Of a stretch of DNA of 64,000 nucleotides, positions 35,590 to 44,064 are shown piece after piece. A program made the position numbers and the translations under genes. The first letter of the stretch is position 1. Each line of letters opens with the position of its first letter. The notes beneath the pieces are model-generated. The model made no database searches. It saw only the letters and a list, made by a program, of their open reading frames with translations, and was not told the origin of the DNA. The stretch is from CAVWDU01 sp963753815 (lineage in GTDB: Bacteria > Pseudomonadota > Gammaproteobacteria > Pseudomonadales > Halieaceae). Location of the stretch: assembly GCA_963753815.1 (NCBI GenBank), contig CAVWDU010000004.1, positions 186,001-250,000 of the forward strand, written 5' to 3'.

Positions 35590-36607
35590 TTTCTATCGGC
35601 TCGATGCCGCCGGCCAGGCGGCGCGGATGGCGGCACTGGCGGCGAGCGCCGCTGCCCGGTGGGGGCTGGGTGATCCGGAAGTGGAATTGATCAAGTACCG
35701 GGAGAATGGTGTCTTCAAGCTGACCACCGCCGACGGCCGGCGCTTTGCCCTGCGTATTCACCGGGCGGGGTACCACTCGGACGCATCTCTTCGCTCGGAG
35801 CTGCAATGGATGGCGGCGCTCAAGGCCAGTGGCATCGAGGTGCCCGAGGTACTGCCCACTCCCGACGGCGCCAGATTTGCCGTCGTCACCAGCCCCGGGG
35901 TGCCGGAGGCGCGGCAGGTGGACATTTTTTGCTGGGTCGATGGTCAGCAGCTGGGTTCGGTGGAGCAGGGCATCGAGGATACGACGGCGATAGAGCATGT
36001 GTACGGGCTGCTCGGCGAGCAGGCGGCGCGGGTGCACAACCAGGCGGTCGACTGGCCATTACCTGAGGGTTTTACCCGTCATGCCTGGGATATCGACGGG
36101 CTGGTTGGCGACCACCCGTTCTGGGGGCGCTTCTGGGAACTGGCGGCGCTGACCGCGAATGAGCGCGAGCTCCTGCAGACGGCGCGCCGGCGGGTGCGGG
36201 ATGACCTGCTGCGCTACCAGCAGAATCCTGCCAACCGGGGCCGCTACAGCATGATTCACGCCGACCTGGTCGCCGAGAACCTGCTGCTGGACAACAGCGC
36301 CGTCCGGCTCATCGATTTTGATGATGCGGGCTTTGGCTGGCACCTGTTCGAACTGGCGACCGCGCTCTATTTCGAAATGGAGCAGGACTACTACCCGGCG
36401 GCCAGGGCGGCATTGATCGAGGGGTATCGGCGCCTTCGCGACCTGCCCGACGAGCAACTGCGGCAACTGCCGCTGTTTCTGCTGGCCCGGTCTTTCACCT
36501 ACCTGGGCTGGGTGCACACGCGACACGAGACGGAAACCGCCCGGGAACTCACCCCGATGCTGGTCGAGAAGGCGTGTCGACTGGCGGCAGACTATCTGGA
36601 AATGTGA
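35582..36607 (+). CDS. APH-fold phosphotransferase, hydroxylysine-kinase/homoserine-kinase II-like
   Basis: The 341-residue protein has the aminoglycoside phosphotransferase-like kinase fold. The catalytic loop MIHADLVAENLLLDN supplies the Brenner-type HxD motif, and LIDFDDAGFGWHLFELATAL supplies the metal-binding Asp. An N-terminal lobe with ALRIHRAGYHSDASLRSELQ precedes it. Such kinases phosphorylate small hydroxyl compounds (homoserine, hydroxylysine, choline). ATG 35582 overlaps the aminotransferase stop, giving coupled translation. Together they look like a split version of the kinase/phospho-lyase fusions known in bacteria, which is inference. Confidence 0.85.
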   Translation: MSDFYRLDAAGQAARMAALAASAAARWGLGDPEVELIKYRENGVFKLTTADGRRFALRIHRAGYHSDASLRSELQWMAALKASGIEVPEVLPTPDGARFAVVTSPGVPEARQVDIFCWVDGQQLGSVEQGIEDTTAIEHVYGLLGEQAARVHNQAVDWPLPEGFTRHAWDIDGLVGDHPFWGRFWELAALTANERELLQTARRRVRDDLLRYQQNPANRGRYSMIHADLVAENLLLDNSAVRLIDFDDAGFGWHLFELATALYFEMEQDYYPAARAALIEGYRRLRDLPDEQLRQLPLFLLARSFTYLGWVHTRHETETARELTPMLVEKACRLAADYLEM

Positions 36608-36805
36608 GGCGTGTGGTCTCGCCTGACAGGCCGGCGCCTGACGCCCCTGTTCCCGCGTGGTTTTCTCCCGCAGTCAATTTTGTAGTTCGCTGGGGGTCAA
36701 TCGAAGCGGCCGCATCACTGGCTCACGTCGGATTATGATGGTAAATCTGTAACAGCGACGAACCACCCGACAAGAACGCAGGTCGCACAGCGAGAGGGAA
36801 TCAAA

Positions 36806-39214
36806 ATGCAGCAGGCCAACAAACTGGCGCGCGCCGTGACCGCGGTGTCCGCGATGCTGGTAGGACTCGAGGCCGCGCAGGCGGCGGTGCTCGAGGAAAT
36901 CATGGTCACGGCCAGCAAGCGCGAGCAGAGTATGCAGGATGTAGGCATCTCGGTGACGTCTTACTCCGGCGACCAGATGAAAGCCCTGGGTGTCACCAAC
37001 ACGGTGGAGATCACCGAACAGGTTCCGGGGCTGCAGATGGTGACCTTCTCCCCACACCTGACGATCTTCAATATCCGCGGTGTCTCCCAGAACAACTTTA
37101 CCGATAACCTGGAGGCGCCCGTCGCGGTCTATGTCGACGACGTCTACATGGCGACGATGAACGGGATCAACTCGCAGTTGTTTGATATAGAGCGGGTCGA
37201 GGTCTTGCGCGGGCCCCAGGGCACGCTGTTCGGTCGCAACGCCACGGGCGGCGTCATCCACTACCTGACGGTGGGCGCCGATGACGATGAGTTCAACGGC
37301 TACATCGAGGGCACCGTGGGTGATTACGATCGCCAGGCACTGGAGTTCGCTCTGGGTGGGGGTCTCACTGACTCGATCCGCGGGCGAATCGCAGGACGCA
37401 CCGAGGAAGTGGATGGTTACATGGAGTCCAAGGCCTTCCCCGAGGGTAATCCACTTCCGCCCAGCGGCGTGGATATCGGCGGCCTGGACGGCTGGACCAT
37501 GCGTGGCGAATTGCAATTCGACCTCGGGGACCGGGCGGTGCTCACCCTGCAGTACAAGCACACCGAGGACGACGAGGTTCCCACCGGTGCCTACAGCTTC
37601 CTGCCTTACGGGAACTCAAACGATGCCTACATCCCGCCTGAATTCCAGCAGTTTACCAACGACGTCATCCTGGAGGGCAACCCACCGCCCGGCGGGCTGA
37701 CCCTGGAGGAATTTACGGCCGAGGTGTTCTTCTGCCCCAGCCAGCTCGACTGTTTTGCCCCGGTGGACACGGCGGGTCGTACGATCTTCGACGGTGATCA
37801 TCCGGAGCCGTTCGAACACTACTCGGATTACGCGGGCTTCATGGATCGCGAGACCGACAGCTACACGGCCAAGCTGGACCTCGAGATTGGCGAGACCATG
37901 AACCTGGTGTCAATCACCAATTATTACGAGCTCGACAAGTTCTACACCGAGGACGGTGACGGCATCCCGGTACCGATCATTGAATTCACGACCGTGGCCG
38001 ATTTCACTCAGTTCTCCCAGGAACTGCGTCTGTCCGGCTCCACCGAGCGCTTTCGCTGGGTCGTGGGCGGTTACTATCTCGATATGGAAACCGAGGCCGA
38101 CGTGACAACCCGTGGTGCGCCGATTGCGGGTGTGGCCGTTGACCTTGGTTTTGACCCGGCGGCGCTGACCGATCCCGCGGTGGTGCAGGATTACACGCTG
38201 GACTCGAGCAACTGGTCGGTGTTTGGCCAGGGGGAATGGGATTTCACCGACAACCTGACCTTGATTCTCGGGTTGCGCTGGTCCGACGACGACAAGGAGA
38301 TGGACTTCCGCACCAGCTTTGTCTCGCCGGAAGAGGGCATTGTGGTGCCCGATATCTTCGACCTGCAGAGCGCCGCGGCCGCCGCCGGTGTCGACAACGA
38401 CGAGGTCGACTACAGCGACTGGGCCGGGCGCCTGCAGCTGGACTGGCGCATCGGCGACGACACGCTGACCTATATCGCCTACAACCGGGGCATCAAGGGC
38501 GGTAACTTCGCGCCCTCTGCCAACGTGGGTCTGGACAACATCCGCCATGATGAGGAAACGCTGCACGCCTACGAGGTCGGTTTCAAAACCGAATTTGCGA
38601 ACGGCCTGGCGCGACTGAACGGCGCGGTGTTTTACTACGATTATGATGACTACCAGGCGTTTACGTTCTCTGATGGGACGCCCAGCGTGGCCAACGCGGA
38701 CGCCACCAACCTCGGTGCCGAGGTCGAGTTAACCTGGTCGCCCAATGTCCACTGGGACATGCTGCTCGGCGTTTCCCTTCAGGATTCCGAGGTCGATGGC
38801 GTGGAAACACCCCAGCAACAGGTCACACCGGTCGGCTTCCCGGTCGATTGGCCGATCGATTTCCTCAATGGCGTCGAGTTGCCCAACACGCCCGACTACA
38901 GCGCCAACTACCTGGTTCGTTACAATTTGGATGCACTCGGAGGTAACATTGCTCTGCAGCTTGACGGCGTCTATTACGACGACCAGTTCCTGGAGGTCAG
39001 TAACGGCGCCGGTACCCGGCAGAAGGCGTACGGCGTGCACAACGCCCGCCTGACCTGGCAGGGCGTGAACGAAAAATTGCGGCTCTCGGCCTGGGTCCGC
39101 AATCTCGCCGACGAGGAGTACAAGGCCTACTCGCTGGACCTCGGCATCCTCGGCGCCACGGCGACGTACGCACCTCCGCGCATGTACGGGCTGACCGCCG
39201 CCTATCATTTCTAG
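36806..39214 (+). CDS. TonB-dependent outer-membrane receptor
   Basis: The 802-residue receptor has a signal peptide (VTAVSAMLVGLEAAQA), a TonB-box-like VLEEIMVTAS, the plug signature FDIERVEVLRGPQGTLFGRNA, and a long barrel with acidic loops ending in YGLTAAYHF, a terminal Phe as expected for outer-membrane proteins. ATG 36806 is preceded by GAGAGGGA. An arylsulfatase gene starts 20 bp after the stop, so the pair likely handles uptake and desulfation of a sulfated organic compound. The ligand is unknown. It is a different subfamily member from the receptor at 2710; the two share only the general scaffold. Confidence 0.93.
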   Translation: MQQANKLARAVTAVSAMLVGLEAAQAAVLEEIMVTASKREQSMQDVGISVTSYSGDQMKALGVTNTVEITEQVPGLQMVTFSPHLTIFNIRGVSQNNFTDNLEAPVAVYVDDVYMATMNGINSQLFDIERVEVLRGPQGTLFGRNATGGVIHYLTVGADDDEFNGYIEGTVGDYDRQALEFALGGGLTDSIRGRIAGRTEEVDGYMESKAFPEGNPLPPSGVDIGGLDGWTMRGELQFDLGDRAVLTLQYKHTEDDEVPTGAYSFLPYGNSNDAYIPPEFQQFTNDVILEGNPPPGGLTLEEFTAEVFFCPSQLDCFAPVDTAGRTIFDGDHPEPFEHYSDYAGFMDRETDSYTAKLDLEIGETMNLVSITNYYELDKFYTEDGDGIPVPIIEFTTVADFTQFSQELRLSGSTERFRWVVGGYYLDMETEADVTTRGAPIAGVAVDLGFDPAALTDPAVVQDYTLDSSNWSVFGQGEWDFTDNLTLILGLRWSDDDKEMDFRTSFVSPEEGIVVPDIFDLQSAAAAAGVDNDEVDYSDWAGRLQLDWRIGDDTLTYIAYNRGIKGGNFAPSANVGLDNIRHDEETLHAYEVGFKTEFANGLARLNGAVFYYDYDDYQAFTFSDGTPSVANADATNLGAEVELTWSPNVHWDMLLGVSLQDSEVDGVETPQQQVTPVGFPVDWPIDFLNGVELPNTPDYSANYLVRYNLDALGGNIALQLDGVYYDDQFLEVSNGAGTRQKAYGVHNARLTWQGVNEKLRLSAWVRNLADEEYKAYSLDLGILGATATYAPPRMYGLTAAYHF

Positions 39215-39233
39215 GCGGGGTGAGAGACTGCCA

Positions 39234-40949
39234 TTGTTCAGAGGTGCGCTGGTGTCGTTGCGGCAGCTGATCCGGGTATTACTCCCGTGTCTGCTGCTCG
39301 CTGCCCTGATGCCGGCCTGGGCCGCCACCGCTGCGTCCAAGATGGCCGCCAGGCCCAATATTCTCCTCGTGGTCCTCGATGACGTCGGGTTCAGCGACCT
39401 GGGTTTCCTGGGCAGCGAGATCAGGACGCCGACACTGGACAAACTGGCGGCGTCCGGGATAGTTCTCACCGAGTTTCACGCCACCCCGAACTGCTCGCCG
39501 ACACGGGCGATGCTGCTGAGCGGCACCGACAGTCATATCGCCGGGCTCGGCAATATGGCAGAGGAACTGGCGCCGAACCAGAAGGGCCGCCCCGGCTACG
39601 AGGGCTACCTGAACCGGCGGGTAGCGGCGCTGCCGGAAGTCCTTCGCGACGCGGGCTACCGCACCTACATGACGGGGAAATGGCACCTCGGGCTGGAGCG
39701 GGAGACCGGTCCGGCGGCGCGAGGATTCCAGCGTTCTTTCGCGATGCTGGAGGGCGGGGCGGGCGCGTTCGGGAACATGTTGCCGCTGGTCGGACCCGGC
39801 AAGGCGCGTTACCGGGAGGACGGTGAAAGCCTGTCGGCACTCCCGCGCGGATTCTACTCCAGCGCATTTTATACCGAGCGGATGATCGACTACATCGAAT
39901 CCGGGCGTGACAGTGAACAGCCGTTCTTTGCCTACCTTGCCTACACGGCGCCCCACTGGCCGCTGCAGGCACCGAGCGAAAGCATCGCCCGCTATGCCGG
40001 TGCCTATGACGGGGGATATGACGCTCTGCGCGCAACCCGCCTCGCCAGCCTGCAGACGCTAGGGCTGGTAAAGTCCGGCATCCGTCCTTTTTCGCGGATG
40101 CCCGGTGAACCCCCGTGGTCCTCGCTGACCCCCGAACAGCAACGCGTCGAAGCCCGTAAAATGGAGATTTACGCCGCGATGGTCGACGACGTCGACCGTT
40201 ACCTGGGCCGCCTGCTGACCTACCTGCGAGAGAGCGACCAATACCGCAATACAGTGGTGGTGGTTCTCTCGGACAACGGGCCGGAGGCACATCACCTCGA
40301 GCAGGGCTGGGATGCACTGCGCGACTGGGTGGCGGCCTGCTGCGATAACAGCTACGACAACATGGGCGCCGCTGACTCCTACCTCTGGTACGGGCCCAAC
40401 TGGGGTCTTGCGGGAAACACCCCGGCACGCATGTTCAAGGGCTTCACCTCGCAGGGGGGCGTGCGGGTGCCGGCGCTGTTTCACTACCCTGCAGGTCTGG
40501 CCAGCGGTCTGCGCAGCGACGCCATCATCAGCGTGATGGATGTGATGCCGACCCTGCTGGAGCTCGCCGGGGTAGACCGACCCGGCCCGGTGTTTCGGGG
40601 CCGTCCGGTCGCTGCCATGCAGGGTCGTTCACTGCTGCCGGTACTTACCGGCACGGCGGACGACGTGCGCGGTCCGGCGGATTACCTCGGTTGGGAACTG
40701 TTCGGAAAACGCGGGTTGCGCCAGGGTTCGTGGAAGATCATCTACGAGCCCTACCACGAAATACTCGAGCCGCGGCCAGCGGGTGTGTTGACCAATCGCT
40801 GGCAGCTGTACAATCTAGCCGATGACCCCGCCGAGATGAATGACCTGGCGGCCTCGGAGCCGGAGCGGCTGGCCCGGATGGTAGGCCTCTGGGAAGCCTA
40901 CCGCGAACGCAATGGCGTTATCCTGCCGGATTGGGCCAGCGGGTACTGA
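39234..40949 (+). CDS. Arylsulfatase (formylglycine-dependent)
   Basis: The 571-residue type I sulfatase has a signal peptide (VLLPCLLLAALMPAWAATA), the metal-binding start NILLVVLDDVGFSDLG, and the core motif NCSPTRAMLLSG in which the Cys is converted to formylglycine (CxPxR type). TYMTGKWHLG and the VVVLSDNGPEA segment supply further active-site residues. It should act in the periplasm and release sulfate from a sulfate ester. TTG 39234 is taken as start; an in-frame GTG at 39252 is an alternative. It follows the TonB receptor by 20 bp. The formylglycine-generating enzyme is not seen in the window. Confidence 0.92.
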   Translation: MFRGALVSLRQLIRVLLPCLLLAALMPAWAATAASKMAARPNILLVVLDDVGFSDLGFLGSEIRTPTLDKLAASGIVLTEFHATPNCSPTRAMLLSGTDSHIAGLGNMAEELAPNQKGRPGYEGYLNRRVAALPEVLRDAGYRTYMTGKWHLGLERETGPAARGFQRSFAMLEGGAGAFGNMLPLVGPGKARYREDGESLSALPRGFYSSAFYTERMIDYIESGRDSEQPFFAYLAYTAPHWPLQAPSESIARYAGAYDGGYDALRATRLASLQTLGLVKSGIRPFSRMPGEPPWSSLTPEQQRVEARKMEIYAAMVDDVDRYLGRLLTYLRESDQYRNTVVVVLSDNGPEAHHLEQGWDALRDWVAACCDNSYDNMGAADSYLWYGPNWGLAGNTPARMFKGFTSQGGVRVPALFHYPAGLASGLRSDAIISVMDVMPTLLELAGVDRPGPVFRGRPVAAMQGRSLLPVLTGTADDVRGPADYLGWELFGKRGLRQGSWKIIYEPYHEILEPRPAGVLTNRWQLYNLADDPAEMNDLAASEPERLARMVGLWEAYRERNGVILPDWASGY

Positions 40950-41083
40950 CCCGCGACAGCGCACCGCGCGGACGAGTGCATCTCAGCCCTGTTACCCGCC
41001 CGCGGTTCCCGCTATACTCCTCGCTCAATTCGTCCTACCACCCCTCCCGGGTGGCTATAACGCGCGATTCAGCAGCCAGATCA

Positions 41084-42109
41084 ATGACAGAGTCACCTTC
41101 GAACTTGAAAGTAAGGGTCGTGATGAGCCCGGAGCTCGCAGGTGGCCCGTCTTTCTGGGCCCGCTATCGCTGGGACCGGATAGTCATGGCCCTCGCCCTG
41201 GCCATTGGGCTCGCGCTGGTGATCTACGGTCTCTTTGCCCCCGAATCGGAGCCTGATGCCGGGGTGGCATCGACGTCATCCCCGGAAGACACAGTGGCCA
41301 CGCTTGCGAAGGGTAGTGGGCAGGTCGACGCACCGGCAAGCGAGCGTTCTATCGCCCTGCCTGACACCGAGCCCGGTCCTTCCGTGCAGTTCCCCAACGC
41401 GGCCACTGAGCAAAGGCGCCAGGGCGACCTGCTTGATTACGCCGGACCCGATGCCGGAAGCGGCGAGTCCGCTGAGGCACCGGCGATTGCGGAATCCGCG
41501 ACCGACGGTGACGCCAGGGCAACCGCCGCGACCATTAGCGCCGCGCCGCCGGTTGCATCATCCAACGATCGGGAAGCAGGAGCCGCCCCGGCGGCGGCAA
41601 CGCGCGCTGAGAGCGGCGCTGAATACGAAGCCGAAGCGGAACCAGTGGTTGAGGCTGTCGCACCCGAGGCGGCGCCCGCTGATCCACCACCGACTCCTGC
41701 CCCGCGCCCTCGCGATGACAGGCGGTCCGGTGCGGCCCCGGCTGGTCAGCCGCTGACGCTGTTGGCCAACGAGGTCATCTCGTCGCAGGTATCCCGGTTT
41801 CGGCTGACCGACCGGATTCGCCGTCGGGAGCCGGTGGGCACTATCGCCGACATCAGGGAGGACCCCAAGGTCGAGGGGCTGGTGCGGGTGATCGCATTTT
41901 CCTCTGTCCGTGGCATGGCCGGACAACAGATTGTTTACCGCTGGCGGCGGGGCGATACAGTATTCGCGGAAGTACCCGTGCAGATCGGTGCGGATACCTG
42001 GCGCAGTTATAGCAGCAAATACCTGAGCAGGGACCTTCGCGGTCGCTGGCGCGTAGACCTGGTCGACGGCAATGGCGCAGTGCTTGCCTACACGGAGTTT
42101 GACTATTGA
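41084..42109 (+). CDS. Single-pass membrane protein with C-terminal DUF2914 domain
   Basis: From ATG 41084 the protein has about 341 residues: a cytoplasmic lead, one transmembrane helix (IVMALALAIGLALVIYGLFA), a long low-complexity linker rich in Ala, Pro and Glu (about 190 residues), and a C-terminal DUF2914-type domain. The latter has IAFSSVRGMAGQQIVYRWRR, then WRSYSSKYLSRDLRGRWRVDL. The frame stays open upstream into the sulfatase gene, but the codon usage there is not convincing. An in-frame ATG at 41123 is an alternative. The stop codon overlaps the minC start, linking it to division-site selection; the function of DUF2914 is unknown. Confidence 0.8.
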   Translation: MTESPSNLKVRVVMSPELAGGPSFWARYRWDRIVMALALAIGLALVIYGLFAPESEPDAGVASTSSPEDTVATLAKGSGQVDAPASERSIALPDTEPGPSVQFPNAATEQRRQGDLLDYAGPDAGSGESAEAPAIAESATDGDARATAATISAAPPVASSNDREAGAAPAAATRAESGAEYEAEAEPVVEAVAPEAAPADPPPTPAPRPRDDRRSGAAPAGQPLTLLANEVISSQVSRFRLTDRIRRREPVGTIADIREDPKVEGLVRVIAFSSVRGMAGQQIVYRWRRGDTVFAEVPVQIGADTWRSYSSKYLSRDLRGRWRVDLVDGNGAVLAYTEFDY

Positions 42110-42846
42110 ATCATGTGGCGGTCTCGCCGGATTGCGGCTTTCACCTGAAAGGCAGCATGGTCACTGTGATGGTGCTGGAATTGTACGGCGACGTGACGGC
42201 GACCTTCGACGAGCAGCTCGCCGCAACAGTCGAGCAGGCCCCGCAGCTGCTGCGACAATCTCCTGTCGTGCTGAATCTGGAGAAATACACGGGGCCCGCC
42301 GGTCCGGCGGAGCTGGCGAATCTGTTGTCTGCCTGCCGGCACCAGGGACTGCAGCCGATCGGCTTTCGTGGGCCGGCACTTCTCGCGGAGGCGATAGCGG
42401 CAACGGGATTGGCTCTGCTGCCGGCTTCGTCGGGCCGGGGCAGGGCAGCGCGTGAACCGCGAGCCGCCGACCGGGCGGGCGAGAGTGCATCGAAAATCGT
42501 GCCGGAAACGCAGTCCCCGCGGCGCAGCAAGCTGGTCACCCAGCCCGTGCGATCGGGCCAGCAGGTGTACGCTCGCGACGCCGATCTCATTGTAATGGCG
42601 CCGGTGAGCGAGGGGGCGGAAATACTCGCGGACGGCAATATCCATATTTACGGTGGCCTGCGCGGGCGCGCGCTCGCCGGTGTCCAGGGCGACACGGCCG
42701 CACGCATTTTCTGTCAGCAGATGGAGGCGCAATTGCTTTCAGTGGCCGGAAATTTCATCCTCAGTGAAGATATGCGGGACGACCTTCGCAAGCAGCCGGT
42801 CCAGGTCTACCTCGATGGTGAGAAGCTGTGCATGGAGCCGCTGTAG
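42106..42846 (+). CDS. minC: Septum site-determining protein MinC
   Basis: The 246-residue MinC has an N-terminal FtsZ-inhibiting domain, a low-complexity linker (about residues 105-140), and the C-terminal beta-helical domain with EGAEILADGNIHIYGGLRGRALAG and IFCQQMEAQLLSVAGNF, which binds MinD. The start is probably TTG 42106, overlapping the stop of the DUF2914 gene by four bases; GTG 42115 is possible. minD follows 87 bp later. The classic C-D-E order is kept. Confidence 0.93.
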   Translation: MNHVAVSPDCGFHLKGSMVTVMVLELYGDVTATFDEQLAATVEQAPQLLRQSPVVLNLEKYTGPAGPAELANLLSACRHQGLQPIGFRGPALLAEAIAATGLALLPASSGRGRAAREPRAADRAGESASKIVPETQSPRRSKLVTQPVRSGQQVYARDADLIVMAPVSEGAEILADGNIHIYGGLRGRALAGVQGDTAARIFCQQMEAQLLSVAGNFILSEDMRDDLRKQPVQVYLDGEKLCMEPL

Positions 42847-42933
42847 GCAAGCACCGGCCCAACAGTGCGCATGTTTCTCTGGCACCACACCCCGGGCGGA
42901 GTGTGGGCAGTGTTCAACAGTTAGGAGAATGTA

Positions 42934-43746
42934 GTGGCAAAAATCATCGTCGTCACCTCGGGCAAGGGCGGGGTTGGCAAAACGACCAGCAGTGCTGCAA
43001 TCGGGACCGGGCTGGCGCTCCGGGGCCTGAAGACAGCAATTATCGACTTTGATGTCGGTCTGCGAAATCTCGACCTGATCATGGGCTGCGAGCGCCGCGT
43101 CGTCTACGATTTCGTCAACGTGATCAACGGCGAGTCTTCGTTGCGCCAGGCCCTGATCAAGGACAAGCGCACGGAGAACCTGTCCATCCTGCCCGCGTCC
43201 CAGACCCGGGACAAAGACGCGCTGACTCGCGAGGGTGTGCGTAAAGTGCTGGAGGAGCTGTCCGAGGATTACGACTACATCGTCTGTGACTCACCCGCGG
43301 GCATCGAGAAAGGCGCGATGATGGCGCTCTACTTTGCCGACGAGGCGATTGTGGTGACCAACCCGGAGGTGTCATCTGTGCGCGACTCCGACCGCATTCT
43401 GGGCATTCTGCACAGCAAGTCCCTGCGCGCGGAAGAGGGCAGGGACCCGGTGAAGGAGCATCTGTTGATCACCCGCTACGATCCACAGCGGGTTGCCGCC
43501 GGCGAGATGTTGAGCATCGCCGATGTCGAGGAGATACTGGCGATCAAATTGCTTGGCGTTATCCCCGAGTCGGAGGCGGTATTGAAAGCGTCCAACCAGG
43601 GCCAGCCGGTGATCCATGATGACAAGGCGCCGGCCGGACTCGCCTACATGGACGCCGTCGCCCGTCTCACCGGTGAAGACGTCCCGCACCGGTTTACCGA
43701 GGCGCGCAAGAAGGGCTTCTTCAAGCGCGTAATGGGGGGCAAATGA
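42934..43746 (+). CDS. minD: Septum site-determining ATPase MinD
   Basis: The 270-residue MinD has the deviant Walker A motif GKGGVGKTTSSAAIGTGLA near the N-terminus, IDFDVGLRNLDLIMGCERR, the Walker B region YDYIVCDSPAGIE and a C-terminal amphipathic membrane-targeting helix (RKKGFFKRVMGG). It oscillates on the inner membrane with MinE and recruits MinC. GTG 42934 has AGGAG upstream. Its stop overlaps the minE start codon. Confidence 0.97.
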   Translation: MAKIIVVTSGKGGVGKTTSSAAIGTGLALRGLKTAIIDFDVGLRNLDLIMGCERRVVYDFVNVINGESSLRQALIKDKRTENLSILPASQTRDKDALTREGVRKVLEELSEDYDYIVCDSPAGIEKGAMMALYFADEAIVVTNPEVSSVRDSDRILGILHSKSLRAEEGRDPVKEHLLITRYDPQRVAAGEMLSIADVEEILAIKLLGVIPESEAVLKASNQGQPVIHDDKAPAGLAYMDAVARLTGEDVPHRFTEARKKGFFKRVMGGK

Positions 43747-44006
43747 TGAGTTTCCTGGACTACTTCCGCAGGGATAACAGTGCCCAATCCGCCGCCGTGG
43801 CCAAGGACCGGTTACAGATCGTGGTGGCCCATCAACGCGCGGCGCGCAACCAGCCCGATTTCCTGGCGGATATGCAGGAGGAAATCATCGCGGTGATCCA
43901 GAAATACGTCGACATCGAGCACGACCAGGTGTCGGTGCAGATGGACAGCGTGGATGACTGCTCTGTGCTGGAGTTGAACGTGACCCTGCCGCCGGAAGCG
44001 GAATAA
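43746..44006 (+). CDS. minE: Cell division topological specificity factor MinE
   Basis: The 86-residue MinE begins MSFLDYFRR, the amphipathic membrane-binding helix, followed by the MinD-contact region VAKDRLQIVVAHQRA and the C-terminal topological-specificity domain ending VLELNVTLP. ATG 43746 is preferred over ATG 43743 because MinE proteins typically begin with a single Met-Ser-Leu/Phe-Leu. The start overlaps the last base of the minD stop. Confidence 0.96.
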   Translation: MSFLDYFRRDNSAQSAAVAKDRLQIVVAHQRAARNQPDFLADMQEEIIAVIQKYVDIEHDQVSVQMDSVDDCSVLELNVTLPPEAE

Positions 44007-44007
44007 G

Positions 44008-44029
44008 GCGGGCGGCTGACGACGCCCGC
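44008..44029 (+). terminator. Hairpin after minE
   Basis: GCGGGCG and CGCCCGC pair perfectly around an eight-base loop directly after the minE stop. There is no T-run, so it may be a weak or factor-assisted terminator for the min operon, which meets a convergent gene at 44065. Confidence 0.4.
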
Positions 44030-44064
44030 GCCGTTCCCCTGTATCCCGGTCTGGCAGTTTGTTC

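Noticed and set aside
40931..41083. Extension of the DUF2914 protein upstream into the sulfatase end
   Set aside because: No ribosome-binding site, atypical composition and no added domain; ATG 41084 is a simpler start.
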